A DNA stretch of 64,000 nucleotides from Flavobacterium sp. LHD-80 (lineage in GTDB: Bacteria; Bacteroidota; Bacteroidia; Flavobacteriales; Flavobacteriaceae). Position 1 is the stretch's first letter; every line of letters begins with the position of its first letter. Below the pieces are notes generated by a model. The model worked only from the letters and a program-made list of their open reading frames with translations. It was not told the origin of the DNA and made no database searches. This document shows, piece after piece, positions 42,708 to 53,346 of this stretch. The DNA lies in contig NZ_JAVFVS010000004.1 of the NCBI RefSeq assembly GCF_030929605.1, positions 620,001-684,000 on the forward strand, in the 5' to 3' direction. A program made the position numbers and the translations under genes.

Positions 42708-43628
42708 TTATTGAAATGCTATCGGCATGCTATATTTTATCATGGTTTTCTTGCCGTTTTGTGTTCCAGGTTTCCAATTAGGCAATTTTTTTAAGACCCG
42801 TATTATTTCAGATTTTATTTTTGGGTCTGCATTTTTTGGGAATTCAAATGTTGATAAAGAACCATCTTTTCCTATAACGAACGAAACGATAACTGGGGTC
42901 TTGGGAGTTTCAACTTCTTCAGGCATCTTAAATTCTTTTAAAAACAATTGATAAAAGGTATTAATTCCATCCGGATAATGTGCCGTTGTTTCAATAGCGG
43001 CACCCATATAAAAAGTGTTGTCTTCTTCTACAATAGAATCTTGTTTAGTTGTTTTTTCACAGTTTATTTTTTCAGTAGAAGAATAAAACGCTGTCTTTTT
43101 ATCTTTGGACTTATTATCGTTTGTTGTCTGATTTTCAGGGATTATTTCTCCGCTAATCATTTTATTTAGCTTTTCAGAATTCTTATGATTCCCTTTTTGT
43201 TTGGGTGGAGGCGGTGGAGGCGGAATTTGTTGTAGCTTCTCGTCATGATTCTTCGCAGAATCTTCAACGACTTCAATTGTGTCAATTTTTTTCTTATTTC
43301 CGTCTTTGTCTTGACAGCTAAACAAAGTGGTTCCCATCGCAATAAACAATGCAAGCAAAAATATTTTATGATACTGTGTTTGTGAATATAAAACCCGACT
43401 CGGAATTTGAATTGTGATCGTTTCTATTTGCGATTTTCTAAATCTTCCGCAAATTTTTTCACTTTGATTCTGAATAAAAAAATGCTGAATTTCCTCTGGT
43501 ATCATCGATGTAAAATCAACAACCGTCTTAGAACAACTCATACAAAAACGACCATTATCTTTTGGCGTCATTTCGTCCCAATTTTCATGGCATGGTTCAG
43601 GAATTGTTATTTTGTATTTTCTTTCCAT
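42708..43628 (-). CDS. TonB-like protein with N-terminal cysteine motif
   Basis: 306 aa. The N-terminus has PCHENWDEM and GRFCMSCSKTVVDFT, a Cys arrangement that may bind zinc. A hydrophobic helix (IFLLALFIAMGTTLFSC, near residue 90) is followed by an acidic linker, PPPPPPP, a polar spacer and a TonB C-terminal-like domain from about residue 225 (VIVSFVIGKDGSLS, VLKKLPNWKPGTQNGK). It may transmit energy from the inner to the outer membrane, but the cytosolic domain before the helix is unusual. No ExbB/ExbD in the window. Confidence 0.75.
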   Translation of the reverse strand: MERKYKITIPEPCHENWDEMTPKDNGRFCMSCSKTVVDFTSMIPEEIQHFFIQNQSEKICGRFRKSQIETITIQIPSRVLYSQTQYHKIFLLALFIAMGTTLFSCQDKDGNKKKIDTIEVVEDSAKNHDEKLQQIPPPPPPPKQKGNHKNSEKLNKMISGEIIPENQTTNDNKSKDKKTAFYSSTEKINCEKTTKQDSIVEEDNTFYMGAAIETTAHYPDGINTFYQLFLKEFKMPEEVETPKTPVIVSFVIGKDGSLSTFEFPKNADPKIKSEIIRVLKKLPNWKPGTQNGKKTMIKYSMPIAFQ

Positions 43629-43687
43629 ATTCAGATATCAGAAATTAAATGTAATAAAAATTATTTCAAAACCTTATTTTTGCATTT

Positions 43688-44131
43688 ATGGAAAATCCTT
43701 TCACCGACGAATATTTTATGAAAAAAGCCCTGCAGGAAGCAGAAGAAGCCTACTTAAAAGGCGAAATTCCTGTTGGAGCTATTGTTGTTGTAGCTGATAA
43801 AGTTATTGCAAGAAGTCATAATTTAACTGAATTATTAAACGACGTCACCGCTCATGCCGAAATGCAGTCCATAACTGCAGCTGCAAATTTTCTTGGCGGG
43901 AAATATTTGAAGGATTGCACACTTTATGTAACGCTTGAACCTTGTCAAATGTGTGCCGGTGCATTGTATTGGAGTCAAATTTCAAAAATTGTTTTTGGCG
44001 CACGCGACGAACAGCGCGGTTTCATTGCTATGGGAACAAAATTGCATCCTAAAACTACCGTTGTTTCTGGAGTTATGGCAAACGAAGCGGCAGATTTGAT
44101 GAAACGTTTTTTTCTAGAAAGACGTAAATAA
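43688..44131 (+). CDS. tadA: tRNA-specific adenosine deaminase-type nucleoside deaminase
   Basis: 147 aa. Zinc deaminase with HAEMQSI (about residue 56, catalytic Glu) and PCQMCAGAL (about 86), the TadA pattern, plus the IPVGAIVV start and the FGARDEQRG segment. TadA converts A34 to inosine in tRNA-Arg. Guanine-deaminase-like members share the pattern, so function is probable rather than certain. Confidence 0.88.
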   Translation: MENPFTDEYFMKKALQEAEEAYLKGEIPVGAIVVVADKVIARSHNLTELLNDVTAHAEMQSITAAANFLGGKYLKDCTLYVTLEPCQMCAGALYWSQISKIVFGARDEQRGFIAMGTKLHPKTTVVSGVMANEAADLMKRFFLERRK

Positions 44132-44133
44132 CT

Positions 44134-44661
44134 TCAAAATAAGTACGTCATATAAAGACATACAAAAATCATAAAACCGTTAAAACAAACGATATTATAA
44201 AATGTGTTTTCAGAAAAACCTTTTTTTGACAACAATATTTTTACACTTATCGCTATTGAAAGGAGAAGCACTCCACAAAAGTAAAACTGAATTCCATTGA
44301 CGCTTAAATCGTTGGAAAGAAGATTTGTGTAGTCTTTGCTCTTTGATCTTACTTCTGTAACGGATTTAAATAATAATGAATATTGAATTTCGATATCATT
44401 TTCTTCGATATAATCTTTTGCAGTTGAAAACGTAAATCCCTTCTGTGTATAATAATGATAAGAAACTTTTTGTTTAGAACCATTTTTTCCGCCAGATGTT
44501 CTTATTGCATAATGCGTTATAATGTCATTTGTTTTTGAAGTCGGTAGAACAAAATAGTCGAAATATAATACAGATATAATAAAAGCTATTATTAGAAAAA
44601 GGTATACAATTACCGACTTGTTCTTTATCATGAACTCATCTTCTGAGGAATATTTCGACAT
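44134..44661 (-). CDS. Membrane protein of unknown function
   Basis: 175 aa (or 165 from the in-frame ATG 44631, MIKNKSVIVYLFLII). Three predicted membrane helices: residues about 14-33, 125-145 and 155-175, with a polar loop of about 90 residues (YAIRTSGGKNGSKQKVSYHYY, DIEIQYSLLFKSVTEVRSKS) between the first two. It starts near tadA's convergent end, 2 bases away. Not recognised. The loop resembles in style the outside part of the protein at 24115. Confidence 0.65.
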   Translation of the reverse strand: MSKYSSEDEFMIKNKSVIVYLFLIIAFIISVLYFDYFVLPTSKTNDIITHYAIRTSGGKNGSKQKVSYHYYTQKGFTFSTAKDYIEENDIEIQYSLLFKSVTEVRSKSKDYTNLLSNDLSVNGIQFYFCGVLLLSIAISVKILLSKKGFSENTFYNIVCFNGFMIFVCLYMTYLF

Positions 44662-44892
44662 AATTTAAAAATTAAAAGCCTCCGAAAGATATTATTTTTT
44701 GATTAAAAACGGGCTTTATACTTCAACAAAAGTTAAATGTTTTACTAAAGAAATTTCTTCTTAAAAAAGCGCAGAAAATATTTTATATTTACTACAATAT
44801 ATTAATCGTTTGATAGTTGTAGGATGTAACAGTCAAATGTTAAAATGTTCTCATATTTCCTAAAAATTGTAACCCATTAACTCTAAATAAAA

Positions 44893-47800
44893 GTGAAAGC
44901 AAAAGGATTAGTTCTCGTGTTTTGTGTGTTTTTTATTTTTCAATCTTGCGGCAGAAAATCAGCAGCCGATTTTAATTCTGATTTTTCATTATTTAAAGAG
45001 TATATAGTCAGTTTCACGGGAGGAATAGTCTCGTCGGAATCTGATATTAGGGTAGTTTTGGCTTTTGATAAAAAAGAATGGAAAGCCAACCAAGTTTTAG
45101 ACAGCGATTTATTTGATATTTCGCCAAGCGTTGACGGAAAAGTGGTAGCACTTTCGCCAAATACAATTGCTTTTATTCCAGAAAAAAAGCTAAAACCAGG
45201 TACAGAATATCAGGTCACTTTAAAGCTGAATAAACTTATTGCACTTCCAAAAGAGAAAGAAAAAGACCTTTCTGAATTCAACTTTACAGTAAAAACAATA
45301 AAACAAGATTTTACGATCAATACGGCCGATATTCAGTCGTACAGCAAAGAATATCAATATTTGAACTGTGTTTTAAAAACTGCTGATAATATTGATGTTG
45401 AAACCGCTAGAAAGTTAGTCGAAGCCAAACAAAAAGGAAATAATCTTAAAATTAAATTTGAGAAAACATCAGGTTTCGGCAAAGAATTCAACTTTATCAT
45501 TGATAGTATTCAGCGTTATTCTGAAGCAACAAATGTGGAAATTTTATACGATGGAAGTGATTTTGATATTGATCAGAAAGGACAAATCGATTTCCCAATT
45601 ACCAATATAAACGAATTTAAAATCGTAAAAGTTGAAGTTCCGGATGGAAATAATCAGTCGATTTCGATTAATTTCTCAGAACCTCTAGAAAAAGGACAGG
45701 ATTTTAAAGGTTTAGTTTCGATTCAGAATACAAATAATTTGAAGTTTTCTACACAAGGAAATTTGCTGAAGGTTTATTTTAATAATGAAAAGGAAGCTAA
45801 AAAAGAAAAGCCGAATCCGGTTGCTGTTGAAGAAACAGCAGTTTCACTGGTGGATTCTGCAGCAGTTGTTGTAGATAGTGCAGCGGCGGCGGTAGATGAA
45901 CCTGTAGAAGTGGTTCAAAATGAAGAAACAGCTTCTGATGAGATTGTCGTTGGAGATTTAACGCTTGAGGTTTTTCAGGGAATTGAAAGCCAATATGGCA
46001 AAAAACTGGAGGCGAACTTTACTGAGAAAATTTCTTTTGATCAGATAAAACCAAATGTCCGCTTTATTAAAAACGGAACAATTCTGCCAAGTTCAAATAA
46101 TTTGAAATTGAATTTTGAAGCTGTAAACTTGAGTGCAGTTGACGTGAAGGTTTATAAAATCTATAAAAACAATATTCTGCAGTTTCTTCAATATAATGAA
46201 TTAAACGGAGGCCAAAATCTCAAGAAAGTGGCACAGCCTGTTGCAAAAACAACACTGAATTTAATTGAAAGCAAACTTATTAATCCGAGTAAATGGAACA
46301 CTTTTGCATTGGATTTATCCAAATTAATTACGCCCGAACCAGGAGCAATTTATAGAGTTGAATTTGTCTTTAAAAAGAAATATTCGCTTTACAAATGTGC
46401 AACTTCAGATGCTGATCAAAATGATGAAGAGGAAGAAGAAGTTGATGAAAATGATGTAAACTACAGTGGGAACTCATACGACGATTATTATTATGATGAT
46501 TATGAGTGGAGAGAAAGTCAAGATCCTTGTTCAAGTTCGTATTATTACAACTCCAAAATTGCAACCAATATTTTAGCAACAGATTTGGGAGTTATTGCAA
46601 AAAGAGGAGAAAATAAATCGTATGTTTTTGCGGTAAATAATATAGTTACAACAGAACCAGTTTCGAATGCAAGAGTTGATTTATATAATTTTCAACAGCA
46701 AAAAATAGGAACACAAGCAACCAGCAGTGAAGGAATTGCATCTTTTCAATTGGATAAATTCGCTTATTTTGCAATTGTAACTTTGGGCCAGCAATCGACT
46801 TATGTGAAACTCGACGACGGACTTTCATTATCTGTAAGTAATTTTGATGTTGCCGGTGAGACTTTACAAAAAGGCTTAAAAGGATTTATTTATGGCGAAC
46901 GTGGCGTTTGGCGTCCGGGCGATAATTTGTATTTGTCTTTCATTTTAAATGATGCGTCTAACAAATTGCCAAAATCACATCCAATTAAATTCAGATTAAA
47001 CGATCCGAACGGAAAAACGGTTTATCAGACAGTTCAAAAAACAAATGAATTGAATCATTATGCTTTTACGGTTCCAACAAACCAAGACGCACCAACAGGA
47101 AATTGGGAAGCAATGGTAAGCGTTGGCGGGGCGAAATTTTATAAAAGCATCAAAATTGAAACGATCAAACCAAATCGTTTAAGAATCAAAAATACTTTTA
47201 CCAGAAAAACACTTTCGTCATCTTATCCAAATACCGATAATCTCGAAGTGACTTGGCTTCATGGCGCAATTGCTAAAAATTTAAATGTAGAAATGCAGGC
47301 TAAATTTTCGCCACAGACAACAACATTTAAAGGTTATGAGAAATATAGTTTTGATGATTTAGTTCGTCAATTCAGCACAGAAGAAATCAACGTTTTCTCT
47401 GGAAAATTAAATGAAAACGGAAAAGCATCAGTAAATATTCAGCCAAAATTACAAGGTCAGGCGCCGGGAATGTTGCGCGCTTCTTTCATCACAAAAGTGT
47501 ATGAAGAAGGCGGTGATTTTAGTACAGATGTTATGTCAACAACTTATTCTCCGTATAAAACGTATGTCGGAATTAAGTCTCCGGAGTTAAACAAGTACAA
47601 TATGCTTGAAACAAGAACGAATAATCGTTTTGATATTGTCACGGTGGATGAAAATGGAAGACCAAAATCAGTACGAAACTTAGAAGTAAAAGTTTTTAAA
47701 GTAGATTGGCGCTGGTGGTGGGATGCTTCGAGCGATAATTTATCAAATTATAATTCTTCGAATGCGACAACTTCGTATAAAACTTTTGTAATAAATACGG

Positions 47801-50562
47801 ATTCAAGCGGAAAAGGAAGTGTTCAGTTTTCTTTAACTGATGAAGAGTGGGGACGTTATTTGATTCGAGTTTCAGACAGTGCGGACGGACATGCAACGGC
47901 TTTAACTGTAAATATAGACTGGCCAATTTGGTCTGGAAAAACAAGAAATAGAGATGCTTCAACAGCCAATATGTTGGTGTTTTCTACAGATAAAAAGAAT
48001 TATGCCGTTGGAGAAAAAGCACAAATTTCATTCCCTTCAAGTGAAGGCGGACGCGCTTTGATTTCAATCGAAAACGGATCAAAAGTGGTTCAGACACTTT
48101 GGGCAAAAACAAAACAAGGAGAAACCAAAGTCGAAGTTCCAATTACTTCTGCAATGGCGCCAAATGTATATTTCAATATTACATTATTACAGCCTCACGC
48201 TTCAACTAAAAATGATTCTCCAATTCGTATGTACGGAATTGTTCCGATTGAAGTCGTAGACAAAAACACGATTTTGGCACCAACGATTATTATGCCGGAT
48301 ATTTTGAAACCAGAACAGCCGTTTACGGTAAAAGTGGGAGAGAAATCTGGCAAAGAAATGACCTATACAATTGCTGTTGTCGATGAAGGACTATTGGATT
48401 TAACTCGTTTTAAAACGCCAAATGCGTGGGATAGTTTTTATGTTCGTGAAGCTTTAGGTGTAAAAACTTGGGATGTTTATGATGATGTAATTGGTGCTTA
48501 CGGCGGAAAAATAAATCAGATTTTCAGTATTGGTGGAGATCAGGATTTAGGTGGCGGAAAAGCTAAAAAAGCAAACCGATTTAAACCTGTTGTATTGTAT
48601 TATGGACCATTTAAACTAGAAAAAGGACAAACAAAATCGCATCAATTAAAATTGCCAAAATACATTGGCTCTGTGAGAACTATGGTTGTTGCTGGAGATG
48701 CCAATACAAGTGCTTATGGAAGTGTTGAAAAAGCCACTCCAGTTAAAAGTCCGTTGATGGTTTTGGCATCGGTGCCGAGAAAAATTTCGCCTTCAGAAAA
48801 AGTAACAATTCCGGTTACTGTTTTTGCAACAGAGAATAATATTAAAAATGTTTCAATTCAGATTAAAACTAGCAATGGTTTAAAAGTAATGGGAAGTGCT
48901 ACTCAATCCTTAACTTTTACTTCGCCAGACGAAAAAATGGCGTATTTCAATTTGGTTGTTGGTTCAGCTACAGGAATAGCTAAAGTTCAGGTTATCGCAA
49001 CTTCAGGAAATGAAAAATCGAGTTATGATGTCGAAATTGACATGACAAATCCGAATCCGGTTACGAGTACTTTTACTGATGTTGTTTTAGCTCCAAACAG
49101 CACCAAAACACTTTCGTGGAAGACATTTGGTATAGCTGGAAGTAATAAAGCGAGATTAGAAGTTTCCTCAATGCCATCAATGAATTTGAATGGAAGAATG
49201 CAATTTTTGATTCAGTATCCGCATGGTTGTGTAGAGCAGACCACTTCATCAGTTTTTCCGCAATTGTATTTAGGAGACGTTGCTGACATTGATGCAATTC
49301 GCAAAGGATTAATTCAAAAGAATATCACGGCAGGAATTGCAAGACTAGGAAATTTCCAATTGTCTAACGGCGGAATGCCGTATTGGCAAGGAAATGCAAT
49401 CGCTGATGATTGGGGAACATCTTACGCTGGACATTTCTTAATCGAAGCTGAGAAAAAAGGATATGTATTGCCAATTAATTTCAAATCAAAATGGCTTTCA
49501 TACCAGCAAAAAGAAGCAAAACAATGGCGTTTTGAACCGAAATACGGAAATGATCTAGCTCAGGCTTACAGATTATATACTTTGGCTTTAGCAGGAAACG
49601 CCGATTTATCATCAATGAACAGATTGAGAGAAACAAAAGGCATTTCTAATGAAAGTAAACTTCGTTTGGCAGCAGCGTATGTTTTGGCAGGACAAAAATC
49701 GGCTGGACAAAGTTTATTTTTGACAACAAGTATTGATGGCGATTCAGATGGATATAGTTATTACTATTACGGCTCAAGTGAAAGAAACCGTGCAATGGCT
49801 TTGGAAACATTACTGCTTTTGGGACAAAAACAAAAAGCATTTACAACGGCTTCAAAATTGGCAAAAGAAATGTCCGCTAATCAATGGATGAGCACACAGA
49901 CTACGGCTTATTGTTTGTATTCGATGTCGAAATTTGCAATTGGGAATGGTCCAAAAGGAATCAATCTTCAATTTAGCAAAAACGGCAAAGGAGAAACGAT
50001 AAACACGCAAAAAACAATCGCTGACCGTAGTTTGCCTACTGCTAGCGGAACAAATAGTGTTACACTGAAAAATATTAAAAATAATACAGTTTATGTTCGT
50101 GTATTGAACACAGGAATATTGCCAATTGGACAGGAAAATGCAGTTCAAACTGATGTTTCGGCTTCTATTGTTTTCAAAAACAGAAAAGGAAGTGTTATTA
50201 ATGTTTCAAAAATTAATCAAGGAACAGAATTTATTGCTGAGGTTACAATTAAAAACCAAAGGAATGAAAGTATTCAGAATGTCGCATTATCTCAAATTCT
50301 GCCTTCTGGCTTCGAAATTGTAAATACTCGTTTCACAGATTATGGAGATGCCGTAAATAATACTGCGGATTATATCGATATTCGTGACGACAGAACTAAT
50401 TTCTACTTCGGAATGAAATCAAGAGAAACCAAAGTTTTCCGAATTCTGCTAAACGCATCGTATCTAGGAAATTATTATTTGCCTGGATTGCAATGTGAAG
50501 CCATGTATGATAATTCTTTCTTAGCAAGAACAAAAGGATTCTGGGTTGAGGTTGTGAAATAA
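44893..50562 (+). CDS. Alpha-2-macroglobulin family lipoprotein
   Basis: 1889 aa starting at GTG. Lipoprotein signal VFCVFFIFQSCG places it in the envelope. Large MG-domain repeats follow; the macroglobulin core includes GERGVWRPGDNLYLSF near residue 665 and YTIAVVDEGLLDLTRF near 1155. The thioester motif GCVEQ (Cys1446) is intact, so the protein can trap attacking proteases covalently. An acidic, Tyr-rich insertion (residues about 510-545) is odd. The next gene is pbpC, the typical partner, together forming a peptidoglycan damage and protease defence pair. Confidence 0.94.
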   Translation: MKAKGLVLVFCVFFIFQSCGRKSAADFNSDFSLFKEYIVSFTGGIVSSESDIRVVLAFDKKEWKANQVLDSDLFDISPSVDGKVVALSPNTIAFIPEKKLKPGTEYQVTLKLNKLIALPKEKEKDLSEFNFTVKTIKQDFTINTADIQSYSKEYQYLNCVLKTADNIDVETARKLVEAKQKGNNLKIKFEKTSGFGKEFNFIIDSIQRYSEATNVEILYDGSDFDIDQKGQIDFPITNINEFKIVKVEVPDGNNQSISINFSEPLEKGQDFKGLVSIQNTNNLKFSTQGNLLKVYFNNEKEAKKEKPNPVAVEETAVSLVDSAAVVVDSAAAAVDEPVEVVQNEETASDEIVVGDLTLEVFQGIESQYGKKLEANFTEKISFDQIKPNVRFIKNGTILPSSNNLKLNFEAVNLSAVDVKVYKIYKNNILQFLQYNELNGGQNLKKVAQPVAKTTLNLIESKLINPSKWNTFALDLSKLITPEPGAIYRVEFVFKKKYSLYKCATSDADQNDEEEEEVDENDVNYSGNSYDDYYYDDYEWRESQDPCSSSYYYNSKIATNILATDLGVIAKRGENKSYVFAVNNIVTTEPVSNARVDLYNFQQQKIGTQATSSEGIASFQLDKFAYFAIVTLGQQSTYVKLDDGLSLSVSNFDVAGETLQKGLKGFIYGERGVWRPGDNLYLSFILNDASNKLPKSHPIKFRLNDPNGKTVYQTVQKTNELNHYAFTVPTNQDAPTGNWEAMVSVGGAKFYKSIKIETIKPNRLRIKNTFTRKTLSSSYPNTDNLEVTWLHGAIAKNLNVEMQAKFSPQTTTFKGYEKYSFDDLVRQFSTEEINVFSGKLNENGKASVNIQPKLQGQAPGMLRASFITKVYEEGGDFSTDVMSTTYSPYKTYVGIKSPELNKYNMLETRTNNRFDIVTVDENGRPKSVRNLEVKVFKVDWRWWWDASSDNLSNYNSSNATTSYKTFVINTDSSGKGSVQFSLTDEEWGRYLIRVSDSADGHATALTVNIDWPIWSGKTRNRDASTANMLVFSTDKKNYAVGEKAQISFPSSEGGRALISIENGSKVVQTLWAKTKQGETKVEVPITSAMAPNVYFNITLLQPHASTKNDSPIRMYGIVPIEVVDKNTILAPTIIMPDILKPEQPFTVKVGEKSGKEMTYTIAVVDEGLLDLTRFKTPNAWDSFYVREALGVKTWDVYDDVIGAYGGKINQIFSIGGDQDLGGGKAKKANRFKPVVLYYGPFKLEKGQTKSHQLKLPKYIGSVRTMVVAGDANTSAYGSVEKATPVKSPLMVLASVPRKISPSEKVTIPVTVFATENNIKNVSIQIKTSNGLKVMGSATQSLTFTSPDEKMAYFNLVVGSATGIAKVQVIATSGNEKSSYDVEIDMTNPNPVTSTFTDVVLAPNSTKTLSWKTFGIAGSNKARLEVSSMPSMNLNGRMQFLIQYPHGCVEQTTSSVFPQLYLGDVADIDAIRKGLIQKNITAGIARLGNFQLSNGGMPYWQGNAIADDWGTSYAGHFLIEAEKKGYVLPINFKSKWLSYQQKEAKQWRFEPKYGNDLAQAYRLYTLALAGNADLSSMNRLRETKGISNESKLRLAAAYVLAGQKSAGQSLFLTTSIDGDSDGYSYYYYGSSERNRAMALETLLLLGQKQKAFTTASKLAKEMSANQWMSTQTTAYCLYSMSKFAIGNGPKGINLQFSKNGKGETINTQKTIADRSLPTASGTNSVTLKNIKNNTVYVRVLNTGILPIGQENAVQTDVSASIVFKNRKGSVINVSKINQGTEFIAEVTIKNQRNESIQNVALSQILPSGFEIVNTRFTDYGDAVNNTADYIDIRDDRTNFYFGMKSRETKVFRILLNASYLGNYYLPGLQCEAMYDNSFLARTKGFWVEVVK

Positions 50563-50567
50563 AAAAA

Positions 50568-50706
50568 TAGCCCACGGGTTTTACGGATTGAGCGGATTTG
50601 TACAGATTTTACTAAATTAATCCGCGAAAACCTGTTTCATCAGTAAAATCTGTGGGCAAAAAACTTTGCGAACTTTGCGGATGACTTTGCGCTCTTTGCG
50701 GTTAAA
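50568..50706 (+). repeat. Phased repeat region before pbpC
   Basis: CCCACGGGTTTTACGGATT with a facing AATCTGTGGGC, then AACTTTGCGAACTTTGCGG units. Related to the element at 29450. Confidence 0.55.
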
Positions 50707-50717
50707 TTAAAACAGTC

Positions 50718-53093
50718 TTGAAAAATAAACTAAAAGCGTTTCTTCAACGCATTATAAACTGGATAAAAAGAAATAAAATTAAATCAGCAATTGCATTTCT
50801 GCTCTTGCTACTTTATTATTTTTCTATACCGCGAACTTTGTTTAAAGAACCTTACTCAACTGTAATTGAAAGCAATGAAGGAGAATTGCTAGGAGCCAAA
50901 ATTGCCCGCGACGGACAATGGCGATTTCCAGCGCAGGACAGCGTTCCAGATAAATTTAAAAAATGCATCGTTTATTTTGAAGACGAGTATTTCTACAAAC
51001 ATCCAGGGTTTAATCCGGGCGCTATGATAAATGCTTTTAAACAAAATAAGAAAGCTGGAAAAGTAGTCAGAGGTGGAAGTACATTGACACAACAAGTAAT
51101 TCGATTATCTAGAAAAGGAAAAAACAGAACGTATTTCGAGAAAATAATCGAAATTATTTTAGCAACAAGATTAGAATTAGGCTATTCTAAAGACGAAATT
51201 CTTGAAATGTATGCTGCACATGCGCCATTTGGAGGAAATGTTGTGGGATTAGAAATGGCTTCTTGGCGTTATTTTGGCGTTCAAGCCAATCAATTATCTT
51301 GGGCAGAAAATGCTGTTTTAGCTGTGTTGCCAAATGCACCAAGTTTAATTTATCCTGGAAAAAATCAGATAAAATTATTGAATAAACGAAACAGATTGTT
51401 GTTGAAACTTTATCAAGAAGGAATAATTGACAAGCAGACGTATGAACTTTCTATAGAAGAACCTTTGCCTCAAAAACCGTATGATTTGCCTCAAATTGCA
51501 CCACATTTACTGCAAAGAGTGGCTAAAAATGAAGAAGGAACACGAGTAAAAACAACAATAGATTATGCATTGCAGAATAGAGTAAATCAAATTGCGAGAT
51601 ATTATTACAATCAGTACAAACAGAATGAAGTCCATAATTTAGCAATTTTGGTAATCGATGTTCAAAACAGAAATGTGATGAGCTATGTTGGAAATTCTCC
51701 CGCAGACCAAGATCACCAAAAAGATGTTGATATTATTGATGCGCCAAGAAGTACAGGAAGTATTCTAAAACCGCTTTTGTACGCAGCAATGTTGGACGAT
51801 GGAGAATTATTGCCAAATACTTTAGTTGCCGATATTCCAACGCAAATTTCAGGTTATACGCCTCAAAATTTCAATTTGACATTTGACGGTGCTGTTCCAG
51901 CACACCGGGCATTGTCACGTTCACTGAATATTCCGGCGGTTTTGATGCTTCAGGAATTTACGGTCAATAAATTTTATGAAGAACTGCAGAAATTTAAATT
52001 GAGAGATATTAATAAAACGCCTGATCATTACGGTTTGTCGCTTATTTTAGGTGGTGCCGAAAGTAATTTGTGGGATTTGTGCCGAACCTATGCGAATTTG
52101 TCTTCAACGTTAAATTATTATATGAAGAATCAAGCAAAATATCGAACAAATGAGTTTACAGAATTAAATTATAAAAATGATTTCAAACCCGATTTTGGTT
52201 CAGAAACAGATCAAAAGAATATTTTGGGTGCAGGATCAATTTGGTTAACATATAATGCAATGGAAGAAGTTAACAGGCCTGAAGGAGATGAAGCTTGGAA
52301 ATTTTATGACAGTTCGTTGAAAATTGCTTGGAAAACAGGAACAAGTTTCGGGAATAGAGATGCGTGGGCCATTGGAACAAATTCCAGATATGTAGTGGGA
52401 GTTTGGGTTGGAAATGCAACCGGAGAAGGAAGACCGACTTTAACTGGAGTTACCAGCGCTGCGCCCATTTTATTTGACGTTTTTAATTTATTGCCAAGAC
52501 AAAGATGGTTTGATACGCCTTATAAAGATTTAGAAGAAGTTGAGGTTTGCCGATTAAGCGGTTATTTGGCCAAAGAAAACTGTCCTAAAATTAAACAGTG
52601 GGTTTCAAAAAAAGGAAAATCAACAAAAGTTTGTCCCTATCATAAAACAATTCATTTAGATAAAACAGAGCAGTTTCAGGTAAACAGCAGTTGTGAAAGT
52701 GTTGAGAATATAGTAAATAAGAACTGGTTTGTTCTGCCCCCAGTTATGGCTTGGTATTATAAAAGCCAGCATATTGAATATTTACCATTGCCACCTTTTA
52801 AAGAAGGTTGTGAAGGAACGCAAACCACAACAATGGATTTTATTTATCCAAAAACAAACAGCAAAATTTATTTGACTAAAGATTTCAATAGTAATGTACA
52901 GCCTGTAATTTTAAAAGTAGCGTATTCAGAAAGGGATAAAGAATTGTTTTGGTATGTAGATGATGTTTATAAAGCAACTACAAAAACATTTCATGAATTG
53001 CCAATTACACCAACAACAGGAACACATTATATTACAGTTGTGGATGCTTCTGGAAATGAAATTAGACGGAAAATTGAAATAGTAAGAGAATAA
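50718..53093 (+). CDS. pbpC: Penicillin-binding protein 1C
   Basis: 791 aa, TTG start. Membrane anchor SAIAFLLLLLYYF near residue 22. Glycosyltransferase motifs: FEDEYFYKHPGFNPGA (about 86) and RGGSTLTQQVIR (about 118). Transpeptidase motifs: Ser-x-x-Lys in GSILKP (about 347), SRSLN (about 397) and KTGTS (about 538). The C-terminal part has the BiPBP_C beta domain (FIYPKTNSKIYLTKDF). It polymerises and cross-links peptidoglycan on the outer face of the inner membrane and is paired with the alpha-2-macroglobulin gene upstream. Confidence 0.94.
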   Translation: MKNKLKAFLQRIINWIKRNKIKSAIAFLLLLLYYFSIPRTLFKEPYSTVIESNEGELLGAKIARDGQWRFPAQDSVPDKFKKCIVYFEDEYFYKHPGFNPGAMINAFKQNKKAGKVVRGGSTLTQQVIRLSRKGKNRTYFEKIIEIILATRLELGYSKDEILEMYAAHAPFGGNVVGLEMASWRYFGVQANQLSWAENAVLAVLPNAPSLIYPGKNQIKLLNKRNRLLLKLYQEGIIDKQTYELSIEEPLPQKPYDLPQIAPHLLQRVAKNEEGTRVKTTIDYALQNRVNQIARYYYNQYKQNEVHNLAILVIDVQNRNVMSYVGNSPADQDHQKDVDIIDAPRSTGSILKPLLYAAMLDDGELLPNTLVADIPTQISGYTPQNFNLTFDGAVPAHRALSRSLNIPAVLMLQEFTVNKFYEELQKFKLRDINKTPDHYGLSLILGGAESNLWDLCRTYANLSSTLNYYMKNQAKYRTNEFTELNYKNDFKPDFGSETDQKNILGAGSIWLTYNAMEEVNRPEGDEAWKFYDSSLKIAWKTGTSFGNRDAWAIGTNSRYVVGVWVGNATGEGRPTLTGVTSAAPILFDVFNLLPRQRWFDTPYKDLEEVEVCRLSGYLAKENCPKIKQWVSKKGKSTKVCPYHKTIHLDKTEQFQVNSSCESVENIVNKNWFVLPPVMAWYYKSQHIEYLPLPPFKEGCEGTQTTTMDFIYPKTNSKIYLTKDFNSNVQPVILKVAYSERDKELFWYVDDVYKATTKTFHELPITPTTGTHYITVVDASGNEIRRKIEIVRE

Positions 53094-53101
53094 TAACGGA
53101 T

Positions 53102-53170
53102 TGTCAGGCTGAGCGGAGTCGAAGCCCACGTGCCAATTGGAGCGTCCTTCGACTCCGCTCAGGGTGACAT
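53102..53170. repeat. Palindrome of the TGTCA..CTGAGCGGAGTCGAAG family
   Basis: CTGAGCGGAGTCGAAG (53109-53124) and its exact complement (53147-53162), flanked by TGTCA/TGACA; the loop holds CGTGCCAATTGG. Same family as 60534-60612. Confidence 0.82.
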
Positions 53171-53311
53171 CATTTTTCAGAAGCATTGAAATAGTTCGAG
53201 AATAGTTTTTGCCACTAATTACGCCAATTGATACAAATTAATTCGTGCAAATTCGTGAATTGCTTCGCCTGTTCGCTGTCGCTCGGGTCGTGGCGAAAAA
53301 AAGGACATAAA

Positions 53312-53341
53312 AAAACCGCCCCGATGCATCGGGGCGGTTTT
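53312..53341. terminator. Bidirectional terminator between pbpC and rng
   Basis: AAAACCGCCCCGA-TGCA-TCGGGGCGGTTTT, perfect 13-pair G+C-rich stem. Confidence 0.93.
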
Positions 53342-53346
53342 GTTTT

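Noticed and set aside
43407..43721. Plus-strand frame of 104 codons near tadA
   Set aside because: It is antisense to the TonB-like gene and has no family features.
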